Assembly (NCBI RefSeq): GCF_019049325.1
Contig: NZ_JAGMUO010000052.1
Location: 1 to 64,000 of the forward strand
Direction: 5' to 3'
DNA length: 64,000 nucleotides
DNA from: Streptomyces sp. AC512_CC834
GTDB lineage: Bacteria > Actinomycetota > Actinomycetes > Streptomycetales > Streptomycetaceae
Below the pieces are notes generated by a model, which did no database searches, was not told the origin of the DNA, and saw only the letters and a program-made list of their open reading frames with translations. The position numbers and the translations under genes are program-made. Shown piece after piece: positions 44,975-53,214 of this stretch; the stretch's first letter is position 1; each line of letters starts with the position of its first letter.

Positions 44975-45596
44975 ACCGGCTCTTGCCGCGGAACTCCTCG
45001 ACGAGATGTGCGGGCGCCTTGTCCGGGGACCCGGAGTCGTAGGGCGGCCGCGGGTCGTACTCGGTCAGCAGTTGCACCGCCCGGGCGTGGTCGTCGCCGG
45101 CGATCCGGCCGAGCAGGGTCAGTCCCATGTCGATGCCGGAGGAGACGCCGGCGGCGGTGACGTACTTGCCGTCGGTCACCACCCGCTCCCCGGTCGGCTC
45201 GACGCCGAACCGCCTCAGGAAGTCCAGCGCCAGCCAGTGCGAGGTGGCGCGGCGCCCCTCCAGCAGCCCGGCGGCGGCGAGCAGCAGGGAGCCGGTACAC
45301 ACGGAGGTGGTCCAGGTGCTGGTGGCGTCGGCGGCGCGCAGCCAGTCCAGCAGGGCCTCGTTCTCCATCTGCGGACTCTGTCCCGGACCGCCGGGGACGA
45401 CGACGATGTCGGGGCTCGGTACGTCCGTCAGGGCCCGGTCGGCGACGAGCGCGAGGTTCCCGGTGTCGGTGCGGACGGGTCCGGTGTGCTCGGCGACGAA
45501 GACGGTCTCCGCGTCCGGGAGACGGCCGAGGGTCTCGTACGGGCCCACGGCGTCCAGGGCGGTGAAGCGGTCGAAGACAACGATGGCGATCTGCAC
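44961..45596 (-). CDS. DJ-1/PfpI family protein (isonitrile-hydratase-like)
   Basis: 211 residues. Conserved start IAIVVFDRFTALDAVGPYETL with the Asp of the isonitrile-hydratase branch, and the nucleophile elbow TTSVCTGSLLLAAAGLL with the catalytic Cys. No HTH domain, unlike the next gene. The GTG at 45596 has GAGGAAA upstream. It lies 35 bases after the GlxA-type regulator on the same strand and is probably co-transcribed and related in function. The substrate is unknown. Confidence 0.87.
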   Translation of the reverse strand: MQIAIVVFDRFTALDAVGPYETLGRLPDAETVFVAEHTGPVRTDTGNLALVADRALTDVPSPDIVVVPGGPGQSPQMENEALLDWLRAADATSTWTTSVCTGSLLLAAAGLLEGRRATSHWLALDFLRRFGVEPTGERVVTDGKYVTAAGVSSGIDMGLTLLGRIAGDDHARAVQLLTEYDPRPPYDSGSPDKAPAHLVEEFRGKSRFILT

Positions 45597-45631
45597 GTGT
45601 TTCCTCTCTCGGTCATTCGGTCCCGGCGCCC

Positions 45632-46609
45632 TCAGGTGACGGGCGCGGGTCGGAAGCGTCGGCGGTACTCCGCCGGTGGGGTCCCCAGGGCCTTGACGAA
45701 GGCGCGGCGCATGGCCTCCTGGGTGCCGTAGCCGCTGGCGCGGGAGACCTCCTCGACGCCGTCGCCGGTGTCCTCCAGCAGCCGGCGGGCGTGCTCCAGC
45801 CGGACCCGGTCGACGTACCGGCCGGGCGTGGTGCCGGTCTCCGCCTGGAAGGCGCGGGCGAAGTGGCGCGGCGAGAGGGCGGCGCGGGCGGCGAGGGACT
45901 CGACGCTCAGATCGGCGCCCGGATGCTCGGTGATCCAGTGCTGCAGCTCCCGCAGCGGTGCGCGACGCGCGGTCTGGGCGGCGAGCTGGGCGCTGAACTG
46001 GGCCTGGTTCCCGGGCCGGCGCAGGAACACCACGAGGTGGCGGGCGACGGTCAGGGCGACGTCCCGGCCCAGGTCCTCCTCCACCAGCGCGAGGGCGAGG
46101 TCGATGCCGGAGGTGACGCCGGCGGACGTGGCCACGTTCCCGTCGCGGATGTAGATCGGGTCGGGGTCGACGTCCACGGCCGGATGGTCGCGGGCGAGCC
46201 GGTCGGAGTAGGCCCAGTGGGTGGTGGCGCGGCGACCGTCCAGCAGCCCGGCCCGGGCGAGCAGGATCGCCCCGGTGCAGACCGAGACCAGCCGCCGGGC
46301 GTCGGGTCCGTGCCCGCGCAGCCAGTCGGTCAGGCGCGGGTCGGGGTTCCGGGTGCCCCGGCCGCCGGGGACCACCAGGGTGTCCGGCTCGGGCGCGTCG
46401 GTGAGGGCATGGTCCGGTACGAGGGTCAGACCGCTGGACGTGCGCACGGGAGCGCCGTCCAGCGAGGCCGTCCTGATGCGGTACGTCCCCGGCGTGTGCT
46501 GCTCGGCGCCCGCGAAGACCTCCACCGGGCCGGTGACGTCGAGGCTCTGGACGTGGTCGAAGAGGAGTACCAGTACGGTTCGGCCGGTTTGGCCGGTTCG
46601 CTGCGGCAT
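45632..46609 (-). CDS. GlxA-family AraC-type regulator (DJ-1 + HTH)
   Basis: 325 residues. N-terminal DJ-1-like domain (VLVLLFDHVQSLDVTGPVEVFAGAE; VSVCTGAILLARAGLLDGRRATTHW) and C-terminal AraC HTH (SVESLAARAALSPRHFARAFQAETGTTPGRYVDRVRLEHARRLLEDT...VSRASGYGTQEAMRRAFVKALGTPPAEYRRRF). It is a transcription factor, probably sensing a small molecule through the DJ-1 domain and acting on the adjacent DJ-1 gene. The ATG at 46609 leaves a 114-base divergent promoter region. Confidence 0.9.
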   Translation of the reverse strand: MPQRTGQTGRTVLVLLFDHVQSLDVTGPVEVFAGAEQHTPGTYRIRTASLDGAPVRTSSGLTLVPDHALTDAPEPDTLVVPGGRGTRNPDPRLTDWLRGHGPDARRLVSVCTGAILLARAGLLDGRRATTHWAYSDRLARDHPAVDVDPDPIYIRDGNVATSAGVTSGIDLALALVEEDLGRDVALTVARHLVVFLRRPGNQAQFSAQLAAQTARRAPLRELQHWITEHPGADLSVESLAARAALSPRHFARAFQAETGTTPGRYVDRVRLEHARRLLEDTGDGVEEVSRASGYGTQEAMRRAFVKALGTPPAEYRRRFRPAPVT

Positions 46610-46722
46610 GCCGTCGATTCTTCGCCCGTCGCCGGGTGGCCGCAATGACGAGTGTCCCACCTTTCCTGCCATGCGGCACTCACCCCTGGGGGACGTACTG
46701 AGCGGTTGGTAACCTGCGCGGC

Positions 46723-47592
46723 ATGACAACTTCCGCCATCGACCCACGCGCGGGCCGCCGCTGCCACAACGCGCTCAACTCGCTGCACTCGACGCACTAC
46801 TTCTCGCCCGACCTGGGCCGGGAACTGGGCGCCCTGGGGGTCACCGATCCCCGGGCCGTCAACTTCGCGGTGCGCGCCGCCGCGCTGGGGCCGGTCGGGG
46901 CGGGTGCCGTGACGGCCGCGTTCTACAACTACAAGCACGACCTGGTCGCCCGGCACGTGCCCGCCGTCTGGGAGACGGTCACGCCGGAGCAGGCCCTCGC
47001 GGCACGCGCGCGTGCCGTCGACGCGACGCTGCGCCGGCTGCTGGGCGAGGAGACCCTGGCGTCGGCCGAGATGTCGGAAGCGGCAGGCCTGGCGCTGCGC
47101 GCCGCCGAGGGCTGCACGCGCGGCGCCCGCCCGCTCTACTCGGCCCACGCGGACCTGCCCGTGCCCGACGCTCCGCACCTGGCGTTCTGGCACGCGGCGA
47201 CGCTGCTGCGCGAGCACCGGGGCGACGGCCACCTCACCGCGCTCGTGACCGCGGGCCTGGACGGTCTGGAGGCGCTGGTCACGCACACCGCGACCGGCAA
47301 GGGCCTGGCGCCGAAGTGGGTCCTCGGCACCCGGGGCTGGACCCAGGAGGAGTGGGACGAGGCCACCGGCCGACTGCGCGAGCGCGGGCTGATCGACGCG
47401 GCCGGCGGGCTGACCGAGGAGGGCACGGCCCTGCGCGAGGGGATCGAACGGGAGACGGACCGGCTCGACGCGGCCCCCTACGCGCATCTGGGAGCGGAGG
47501 GCGTGGCCCGCCTGACGGAACTCGGGGCGGCCTTCGCGCGTACGGCACTCGGCGCCGGCGCCTTCCCGGCGGACCTGCTCGCCAGGCGCTGA
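46723..47592 (+). CDS. SCO6745-like helix-rich protein
   Basis: 289 residues. Opening AGRRCHNALNSLHSTHYFSPDLGRELGALGVTDPRAVNFAVRAAALGPVGAGAVTAAFYNYKHDLVARHVP and the winged-helix-like end GLAPKWVLGTRGWTQEEWDEATGRLRERGLIDAAGGLTEEGTALREGIE match the actinobacterial family named after SCO6745. The C-terminal part looks like a MarR-type winged helix, but no function is established. The ATG at 46723 faces the GlxA regulator across a shared promoter region. Confidence 0.8.
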   Translation: MTTSAIDPRAGRRCHNALNSLHSTHYFSPDLGRELGALGVTDPRAVNFAVRAAALGPVGAGAVTAAFYNYKHDLVARHVPAVWETVTPEQALAARARAVDATLRRLLGEETLASAEMSEAAGLALRAAEGCTRGARPLYSAHADLPVPDAPHLAFWHAATLLREHRGDGHLTALVTAGLDGLEALVTHTATGKGLAPKWVLGTRGWTQEEWDEATGRLRERGLIDAAGGLTEEGTALREGIERETDRLDAAPYAHLGAEGVARLTELGAAFARTALGAGAFPADLLARR

Positions 47593-47688
47593 GGACACAC
47601 CCGGGCACGGGAACGGGCATGCCGAGCCGCTTCGGAGGTACCCGTAGGTCTCCCGGCCGATGGGGTCGGGGGACGAAAGGGGCAACTC

Positions 47689-47829
47689 GTGTTCCGTGCC
47701 ATCGCAGACGTACTGCGCCAGATCGGTGGCGCAGTCGCCACCGTGGTGACGCTTCCCTTCCGGGCCCTGGCCCGGCTCTTCGGCGGGGCCTCCTCCGCCG
47801 GGTTCCGACCGGCCCGGGCGGTGCCCTGA
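47689..47829 (+). CDS. 46-residue conserved small protein (LPFRALARLFGG type)
   Basis: MFRAIADVLRQIGGAVATVVTLPFRALARLFGGASSAGFRPARAVP, from a GTG at 47689 with AAAGGGG upstream. A short amphipathic/hydrophobic helix is followed by a basic motif. Near-identical peptides recur in Streptomyces, often next to tex as I recall. A peripheral membrane peptide is plausible. It lies 66 bases before tex on the same strand. Confidence 0.75.
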   Translation: MFRAIADVLRQIGGAVATVVTLPFRALARLFGGASSAGFRPARAVP

Positions 47830-47895
47830 TCCCCGATTGTCGGCGTCACCTGCCACAATTGCCGCGCAACCTCAGTGAGAAGGCGGTACGGGATC

Positions 47896-50256
47896 GTGAC
47901 GACACCCGGGTCCAGCGCGTTTTTCGACGTAGGGTCCATCGAAAGCAGGATCGCCGACGAGCTCGGCGTGCGGGAGCGGCAGGTGAGGGCCGCGGTGGAG
48001 TTGCTCGACGGCGGCTCGACAGTGCCCTTCATCGCCCGCTACCGCAAGGAAGCGACCGAGATGCTCGACGACGCGCAACTGCGCACGCTCGAGGAGCGGC
48101 TGCGCTATCTGCGCGAGCTGGAGGAGCGGCGGACGGCGATCCTCGACTCGGTGCGCGAACAGGGCAAGCTCACCGAGGAGCTCGAGGGGCGCATCCGGGC
48201 GGCGGAGACCAAGGCGCGCCTGGAGGACATCTATCTGCCGTTCAAGCCGAAGCGGCGGACGAAGGCGCAGATCGCGCGTGAGGCGGGTCTGGAGCCGCTG
48301 GCCGAGGGCCTGCTCGCCGACGCGTCGGTGGACCCCCTGGCCGCGGCGGCCGCGTTCGTCGACGCCGACAAGGGAGTGGCCGATCCGCAGGCCGCCCTGG
48401 ACGGGGCGCGGTCGATCCTCACCGAGCAGTTCTCCGAGGACGCCGACCTGATCGGCGAACTGCGGGAGCGGATGTGGGGGCGCGGGCGGCTCGCCGCCAA
48501 GGTCAAGGACGGCAAGGAGGAGGCCGGCGCCAAGTTCGCCGACTACTTCGACTTCGCCCAGCCGTTCACCGAGCTGCCCTCGCACCGGATCCTCGCGATG
48601 CTGCGCGGCGAGAAGGAGGACGTGCTCGACCTGGTCCTGGAGCCCGAGGAGGCCACCGAGGGCCCGTCGTCGTACGAGGGGATCGTCGCGAGCCGGTTCG
48701 GGATCGCCGACCGCGGCCGGCCCGCGGACAAGTGGCTGCGGGACACCGTCCGCTGGGCCTGGCGCACCCGCATCCTGGTGCACCTGGGCATCGACGTCCG
48801 GCTGCGGCTGCGCACCGCCGCCGAGGACGAGGCGGTGAACGTGTTCGCCGCCAACCTGCGCGACCTGCTGCTGGCCGCCCCGGCGGGCACCCGCGCGACG
48901 CTCGGCCTCGACCCCGGTTTCCGGACGGGCGTGAAGGTCGCCGTGGTCGACGCGACCGGCAAGGTCGTGGCCACCGACGTGATCCACCCGCACGTCCCCG
49001 CCAACCGGTGGGACGAGGCGATCGCCAAGCTGGCGCGGCTGGCCAAGGAGCACACGGTCGACCTGATCGCCATCGGCAACGGCACGGCCTCCCGCGAGAC
49101 CGACAAGCTCGCCGGGGAACTCATCTCCAAGCACCCGGAGTTGAAGCTCACCAAGGTGATGGTGTCCGAGGCGGGCGCCTCCGTGTACTCGGCCTCCGCC
49201 TTCGCCTCCCAGGAACTGCCGGACATGGACGTCTCGCTGCGCGGCGCGGTGTCGATCGCCCGGCGGCTCCAGGATCCGCTGGCCGAGCTGGTGAAGATCG
49301 ACCCGAAGTCGATCGGCGTCGGGCAGTACCAGCACGACCTGTCCGAGGTGAAGCTGTCCCGCTCCCTGGACGCGGTGGTCGAGGACTGTGTGAACGGCGT
49401 GGGTGTGGACGTCAACACGGCCTCCGCGCCGCTGCTCGCCCGGGTCTCCGGCATCACCTCCGGACTCGCCGGGAACATCGTGGCGCACCGCGACGCGAAC
49501 GGGCCGTTCACTTCGCGCACCACGCTGAAGAAGGTGTCGCGGCTCGGCCCCAAGGCGTACGAGCAGTGCGCGGGCTTCCTGCGGATCCGGGGAGGTGACG
49601 ACCCGCTGGACGCGTCCAGCGTGCACCCCGAGGCGTACCCGGTGGTGCGCCGGATGGTGAAGACCGCCGGGCAGGAGGTGGCCGGGCTGATCGGCAACAC
49701 GTCGGTGCTGCGGTCGTTGAAGCCGGCTGCGTTCGTGGACGAGACGTTCGGTCTGCCGACGGTCACGGACATTCTGCGGGAGCTGGAGAAGCCGGGGCGC
49801 GACCCTCGGCCCGCCTTCAAGACGGCCACCTTCAAGGAGGGCGTGGAGAAGATCTCCGACCTTTCCTCCGGGATGGTCCTGGAGGGTGTCGTCACGAATG
49901 TCGCCGCCTTCGGGGCGTTCGTGGACGTCGGTGTGCATCAGGACGGGCTCGTGCACGTGTCCGCGATGTCGAAGACGTTCGTGAAGGACCCGCGGGACGT
50001 GGTGAAGCCCGGGGACATCGTGAAGGTGAAGGTGATGGACGTCGACATTCCGCGCAAGCGGATCTCGTTGACGTTGCGGTTGGACGACGAGGCGGCTCCG
50101 GAGGGGGAGCCGAAGAAGGAGCGGGGTGGGAAGCCGCCTCGGCAGCGGCAGCAGCGGGCTGCCTCCGGCGGTGGGGGGAAGGGGCGGTCGTCTGCGGCGC
50201 CTTCCCCGTCCAGCGGGGCGATGGCCGACGCGTTGCGGCGGGCCGGGTTGGCGTAG
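47896..50256 (+). CDS. tex: RNA-binding transcription accessory protein Tex
   Basis: 786 residues. Order: N-terminal Tex helical region (FIARYRKEATEMLDDAQLRTLEERLRYLRELEERR), YqgF-like RNase H fold (TLGLDPGFRTGVKVAVVDATGKVV), helix-hairpin-helix (VNTASAPLLARVSGITSGLAGNIV), and S1 domain (GMVLEGVVTNVAAFGAFVDVGVHQDGLVHVS). It ends in a basic, disordered tail. Tex binds nucleic acids and affects transcription and RNA handling. The GTG at 47896 fits the family start. Confidence 0.95.
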   Translation: MTTPGSSAFFDVGSIESRIADELGVRERQVRAAVELLDGGSTVPFIARYRKEATEMLDDAQLRTLEERLRYLRELEERRTAILDSVREQGKLTEELEGRIRAAETKARLEDIYLPFKPKRRTKAQIAREAGLEPLAEGLLADASVDPLAAAAAFVDADKGVADPQAALDGARSILTEQFSEDADLIGELRERMWGRGRLAAKVKDGKEEAGAKFADYFDFAQPFTELPSHRILAMLRGEKEDVLDLVLEPEEATEGPSSYEGIVASRFGIADRGRPADKWLRDTVRWAWRTRILVHLGIDVRLRLRTAAEDEAVNVFAANLRDLLLAAPAGTRATLGLDPGFRTGVKVAVVDATGKVVATDVIHPHVPANRWDEAIAKLARLAKEHTVDLIAIGNGTASRETDKLAGELISKHPELKLTKVMVSEAGASVYSASAFASQELPDMDVSLRGAVSIARRLQDPLAELVKIDPKSIGVGQYQHDLSEVKLSRSLDAVVEDCVNGVGVDVNTASAPLLARVSGITSGLAGNIVAHRDANGPFTSRTTLKKVSRLGPKAYEQCAGFLRIRGGDDPLDASSVHPEAYPVVRRMVKTAGQEVAGLIGNTSVLRSLKPAAFVDETFGLPTVTDILRELEKPGRDPRPAFKTATFKEGVEKISDLSSGMVLEGVVTNVAAFGAFVDVGVHQDGLVHVSAMSKTFVKDPRDVVKPGDIVKVKVMDVDIPRKRISLTLRLDDEAAPEGEPKKERGGKPPRQRQQRAASGGGGKGRSSAAPSPSSGAMADALRRAGLA

Positions 50257-50359
50257 GCGCGGGGCGCGGTTGTGGCCGGGGGTGGGTGCGCGGACCGGCG
50301 CTTGCCGGGTGCCGCCCGCTTTGGGACGGGTGCCGCCCCAGCCGCACGATTGCCCGCAG

Positions 50360-52006
50360 CTACGCGGAGGCCTCCATCACCTTGCCGTCCGTGACCTCTA
50401 GGCGCCTCGTTACTCGTACCGCGTTCAGCATGCGGCGGTCGTGGGTGATCAGCAGGAGCGTGCCCTGGTAGGCGTCCAGGGCCGACTCCAGTTGTTCGAT
50501 GGCCGGTAGGTCGAGGTGGTTGGTCGGCTCGTCCAGGACCAGGAGGTTGACGCCGCTGCCCTGGAGGAGAGCGAGCGCGGCCCTCGTGCGTTCGCCCGGG
50601 GAGAGGGTGGAGGCGGGGCGCGTGACGTGGTCCGCCTTGAGGCCGAACTTGGCGAGGAGGGTGCGGATCTCGGCCGGTTCCGCGTCGGGGACGGGGGCGC
50701 GGAAGGCGTCGAGCAGACTCTCGGGCCCGTAGAACAGCTTGCGGGCCTGGTCGACCTCGCCGAGCAGGACTCCGGAGCCGAGCGCCGCGTGCCCGGCGTC
50801 GAGCGGGACGCGGCCCAGGAGGGCGCCCAGCAGCGTGGACTTGCCCGCGCCGTTGGCTCCCGTCACCGCCACCCGGTCCGCCCAGTCGATCTGGAGGGAG
50901 ACCGGGCCGAGCACGAAGTCGCCGCGCCGGACCTCGGCGTCGCGCAGGGTGGCGACCACCGCGCCCGAGCGGGGCGCCGCGGCGATCTCCATGCGCAGGT
51001 CCCACTCCTTGCGGGGTTCTTCGACGACCTCGAGGCGTTCGATCATGCGCTGTGTCTGGCGGGCCTTGGCGGCCTGCTTCTCGCTGGCCTCGCTGCGGAA
51101 CTTGCGGCCGATCTTGTCGTTGTCGTTGCCCGCCTTGCGCCGGGCGTTCTTGACGCCCTTGTCCATCCAGGCGCGCTGCGTCTGGGCCCGGTCCTGGAGG
51201 GACGCCCGTTTGTCGGCGTACTCCTCGAACTCGTCGCGGGCGTGCCGACGGCCCACCTCGCGTTCCTCCAGGTAGGCCTCGTAGCCGCCGCCGTAGAGGT
51301 TGATCTGCCGCTGGGCGAGGTCGAGTTCGAGGACCTTGGTGACGGTGCGGGTGAGGAACTCGCGGTCGTGGCTGACGACGACGGTGCCGGCGCGCAGGCC
51401 GGTCACGAAGCGTTCGAGGCGCTCCAGACCGTCCAGGTCGAGGTCGTTGGTCGGCTCGTCGAGCAGGAAGACGTCGTAGCGGGACAGGAGGAGGGAGGCG
51501 AGGCCGGTCCGCGCGGCCTGGCCGCCGGACAGCGACGTCATCGGCTGCTCCAGGTCGACCGTCAGGCCCAGCGCGTCGGCGGTCTCCCCGGCCCGGTCGT
51601 CGAGGTCGGCGCCGCCCAGGGCCAGCCAGCGCTCGAGGCTGTTCGCGTACGCGTCGTCCGCACCTGGGGCGCCGTCGACCAGGGCCTGGGTGGCCTCGTC
51701 CATGGCGTGCTGGGCGTCGGTGACGCCGGTGCGGCGGGACAGGAACGCCCGGACGGTCTCGCCGGGGCGGCGCTCCGGTTCCTGCGGGAGGTGGCCGACG
51801 GTGGCGGTGGGCGGGGACAGGCGCAGCTCGCCCTGTTCCGGCGTGGTCAGCCCGGCGAGCATCCGCAGGAGGGTGGACTTGCCCGCGCCGTTGGCCCCCA
51901 CGAGGCCGATCACGTCGCCGGGTGCGACGACGAGGTCGAGCCCGGTGAACAGGGAGCGGTCTCCGTGGCCGGCGGCGAGGTTCTTGGCGACGAGGGTGGC
52001 AGTCAT
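50360..52006 (-). CDS. ABC-F family ATPase
   Basis: 548 residues with two ABC cassettes and no membrane part. Walker A: GANGAGKSTLLRML and GANGAGKSTLLGAL; signatures: SLSGGQAAR and TLSPGERTR; Walker B: DVFLLDEPTNDLDL and NLLVLDEPTNHLDL. The interdomain linker is long and charged (~235-310). ABC-F proteins act on ribosomes (translation factors or antibiotic-resistance proteins). The linker gives no clear resistance subtype by eye. The ATG at 52006 begins MTATLVAKNLAAGHGDRSLF. Convergent with tex. Confidence 0.9.
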   Translation of the reverse strand: MTATLVAKNLAAGHGDRSLFTGLDLVVAPGDVIGLVGANGAGKSTLLRMLAGLTTPEQGELRLSPPTATVGHLPQEPERRPGETVRAFLSRRTGVTDAQHAMDEATQALVDGAPGADDAYANSLERWLALGGADLDDRAGETADALGLTVDLEQPMTSLSGGQAARTGLASLLLSRYDVFLLDEPTNDLDLDGLERLERFVTGLRAGTVVVSHDREFLTRTVTKVLELDLAQRQINLYGGGYEAYLEEREVGRRHARDEFEEYADKRASLQDRAQTQRAWMDKGVKNARRKAGNDNDKIGRKFRSEASEKQAAKARQTQRMIERLEVVEEPRKEWDLRMEIAAAPRSGAVVATLRDAEVRRGDFVLGPVSLQIDWADRVAVTGANGAGKSTLLGALLGRVPLDAGHAALGSGVLLGEVDQARKLFYGPESLLDAFRAPVPDAEPAEIRTLLAKFGLKADHVTRPASTLSPGERTRAALALLQGSGVNLLVLDEPTNHLDLPAIEQLESALDAYQGTLLLITHDRRMLNAVRVTRRLEVTDGKVMEASA

Positions 52007-52174
52007 CAGACCGTCGATCCTAGCGGCGGTCCGGCGTACGCTCAGCCGGGTTTTCCGCGCGTCACCGCCGCCACCAGCGCCCCTTCCCGACGGCGACCGG
52101 CGCCGCCCGGCGCCGGTCGCCGTCGGGCGGGACCGCTTCGAGCGCGGCATGGGGCGTTCCGCTAACGTCGCGGT

Positions 52175-53125
52175 GTGGAAACCGAACTGGATGACGAGGT
52201 CGTCGTGGTCGGCGGCGGGGTGGTCGGGCTGACGACGGCCGTCGTTCTCGCCGAGCGGGGCAGGCGGGTGCGGCTGTGGACGCGGGAGCCCGTCGAGCGG
52301 ACCACCTCGGTGGTCGCGGGCGGGCTGTGGTGGCCGTACCGGATCGAGCCGGTGGAGCTGGTGCGCGCGTGGGCGCTGCGTTCCCTGGACGTGTACGAGG
52401 AGCTGGCCGCGCGGCCCGAGGAGACCGGCGTACGCATGGTCGAGGGGGTGCTAGGCGAGACCGGTCTGGACGAGGTGGGCGCGTGGGCCGCCGCCCGGCT
52501 GCCGGGACTGCGCGCGTCGAGTGCCGCGGAGTACGCCGGGCAGGGGCTGTGGGCGCGGCTGCCGCTCATCGACATGTCGACTCATCTGCCCTGGTTGCGG
52601 GAGCGGCTGGTGGCGGCGGGCGGCACTGTGGAGGCGCGTGCGGTGACCCACCTGGCCGAGGCGGACGCGCCGGTCGTGGTCAACTGCACGGGCCTGGGCG
52701 CCCGGGAGCTGGTGCCGGACCCGGACGTGCGTCCGGTGCGCGGACAACTGGTCGTGGTGGAGAACCCCGGTATCCGGACCTGGCTGGTCTCCAACGATCC
52801 CGTCTCCGGGGAGGTGACGTACTTCCTTCCGCAGCCCGGCCGGCTCCTGCTGGGCGGGACGGCCGAGGACGACGTCTGGTCGGCCGAGCCGGACCCGGCG
52901 GTCGCCGAGGACATCGTGCGGCGGTGCGCGGCACTGCGGCCCGAGATCGCCGGGGCGCGGGTGCTCGCGCACCCGGTCGGGCTGCGGCCGGCGCGCAGCG
53001 CCGTCCGGCTGGAGCGCGAGACGCTGCCGGACGGCCGACTGCTGGTGCACAACTACGGTCATGGCGGCGCGGGTGTGACCGTGGCCTGGGGCTGCGCGCA
53101 GGAGGCGGCCGCGCTCGCCTCCTGA
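52175..53125 (+). CDS. FAD-dependent D-amino-acid oxidase-like (DAO family)
   Basis: 316 residues. N-terminal FAD motif VVVVGGGVVGLTTAVVLAERGRRVRLWTRE, then TTSVVAGGLWWPYRIEP, PVRGQLVVVENPGI and the C-terminal GLRPARSAVRLERE and VHNYGHGGAGVTVAWGCA, the DAO active-site end. It probably oxidises a D-amino acid with release of H2O2 and ammonia. The start is a GTG at 52175. Divergent from the ABC-F gene. Confidence 0.9.
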   Translation: METELDDEVVVVGGGVVGLTTAVVLAERGRRVRLWTREPVERTTSVVAGGLWWPYRIEPVELVRAWALRSLDVYEELAARPEETGVRMVEGVLGETGLDEVGAWAAARLPGLRASSAAEYAGQGLWARLPLIDMSTHLPWLRERLVAAGGTVEARAVTHLAEADAPVVVNCTGLGARELVPDPDVRPVRGQLVVVENPGIRTWLVSNDPVSGEVTYFLPQPGRLLLGGTAEDDVWSAEPDPAVAEDIVRRCAALRPEIAGARVLAHPVGLRPARSAVRLERETLPDGRLLVHNYGHGGAGVTVAWGCAQEAAALAS

Positions 53126-53135
53126 CGCCGTCGTA

Positions 53136-53186
53136 CCGACCGCCCGCCCGGCCGCCCGGCCGACCGACCGGCCGACCGACCGGGCG
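53136..53186. repeat. CCGA/CCGCC low-complexity repeat
   Basis: Tandem CGCC and then CGAC units (CCGACCGACCGGCCGACCGACC) lie between the convergent DAO and BCCT genes. No coding content. Confidence 0.7.
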
Positions 53187-53214
53187 ATCCGGTGGCACGG
53201 CCGACCGGCAGGGT

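Noticed and set aside
53136..53186. CCGA repeats as a regulatory element or terminator
   Set aside because: Simple low-complexity repeat without a stable long hairpin; recorded only as a repeat.
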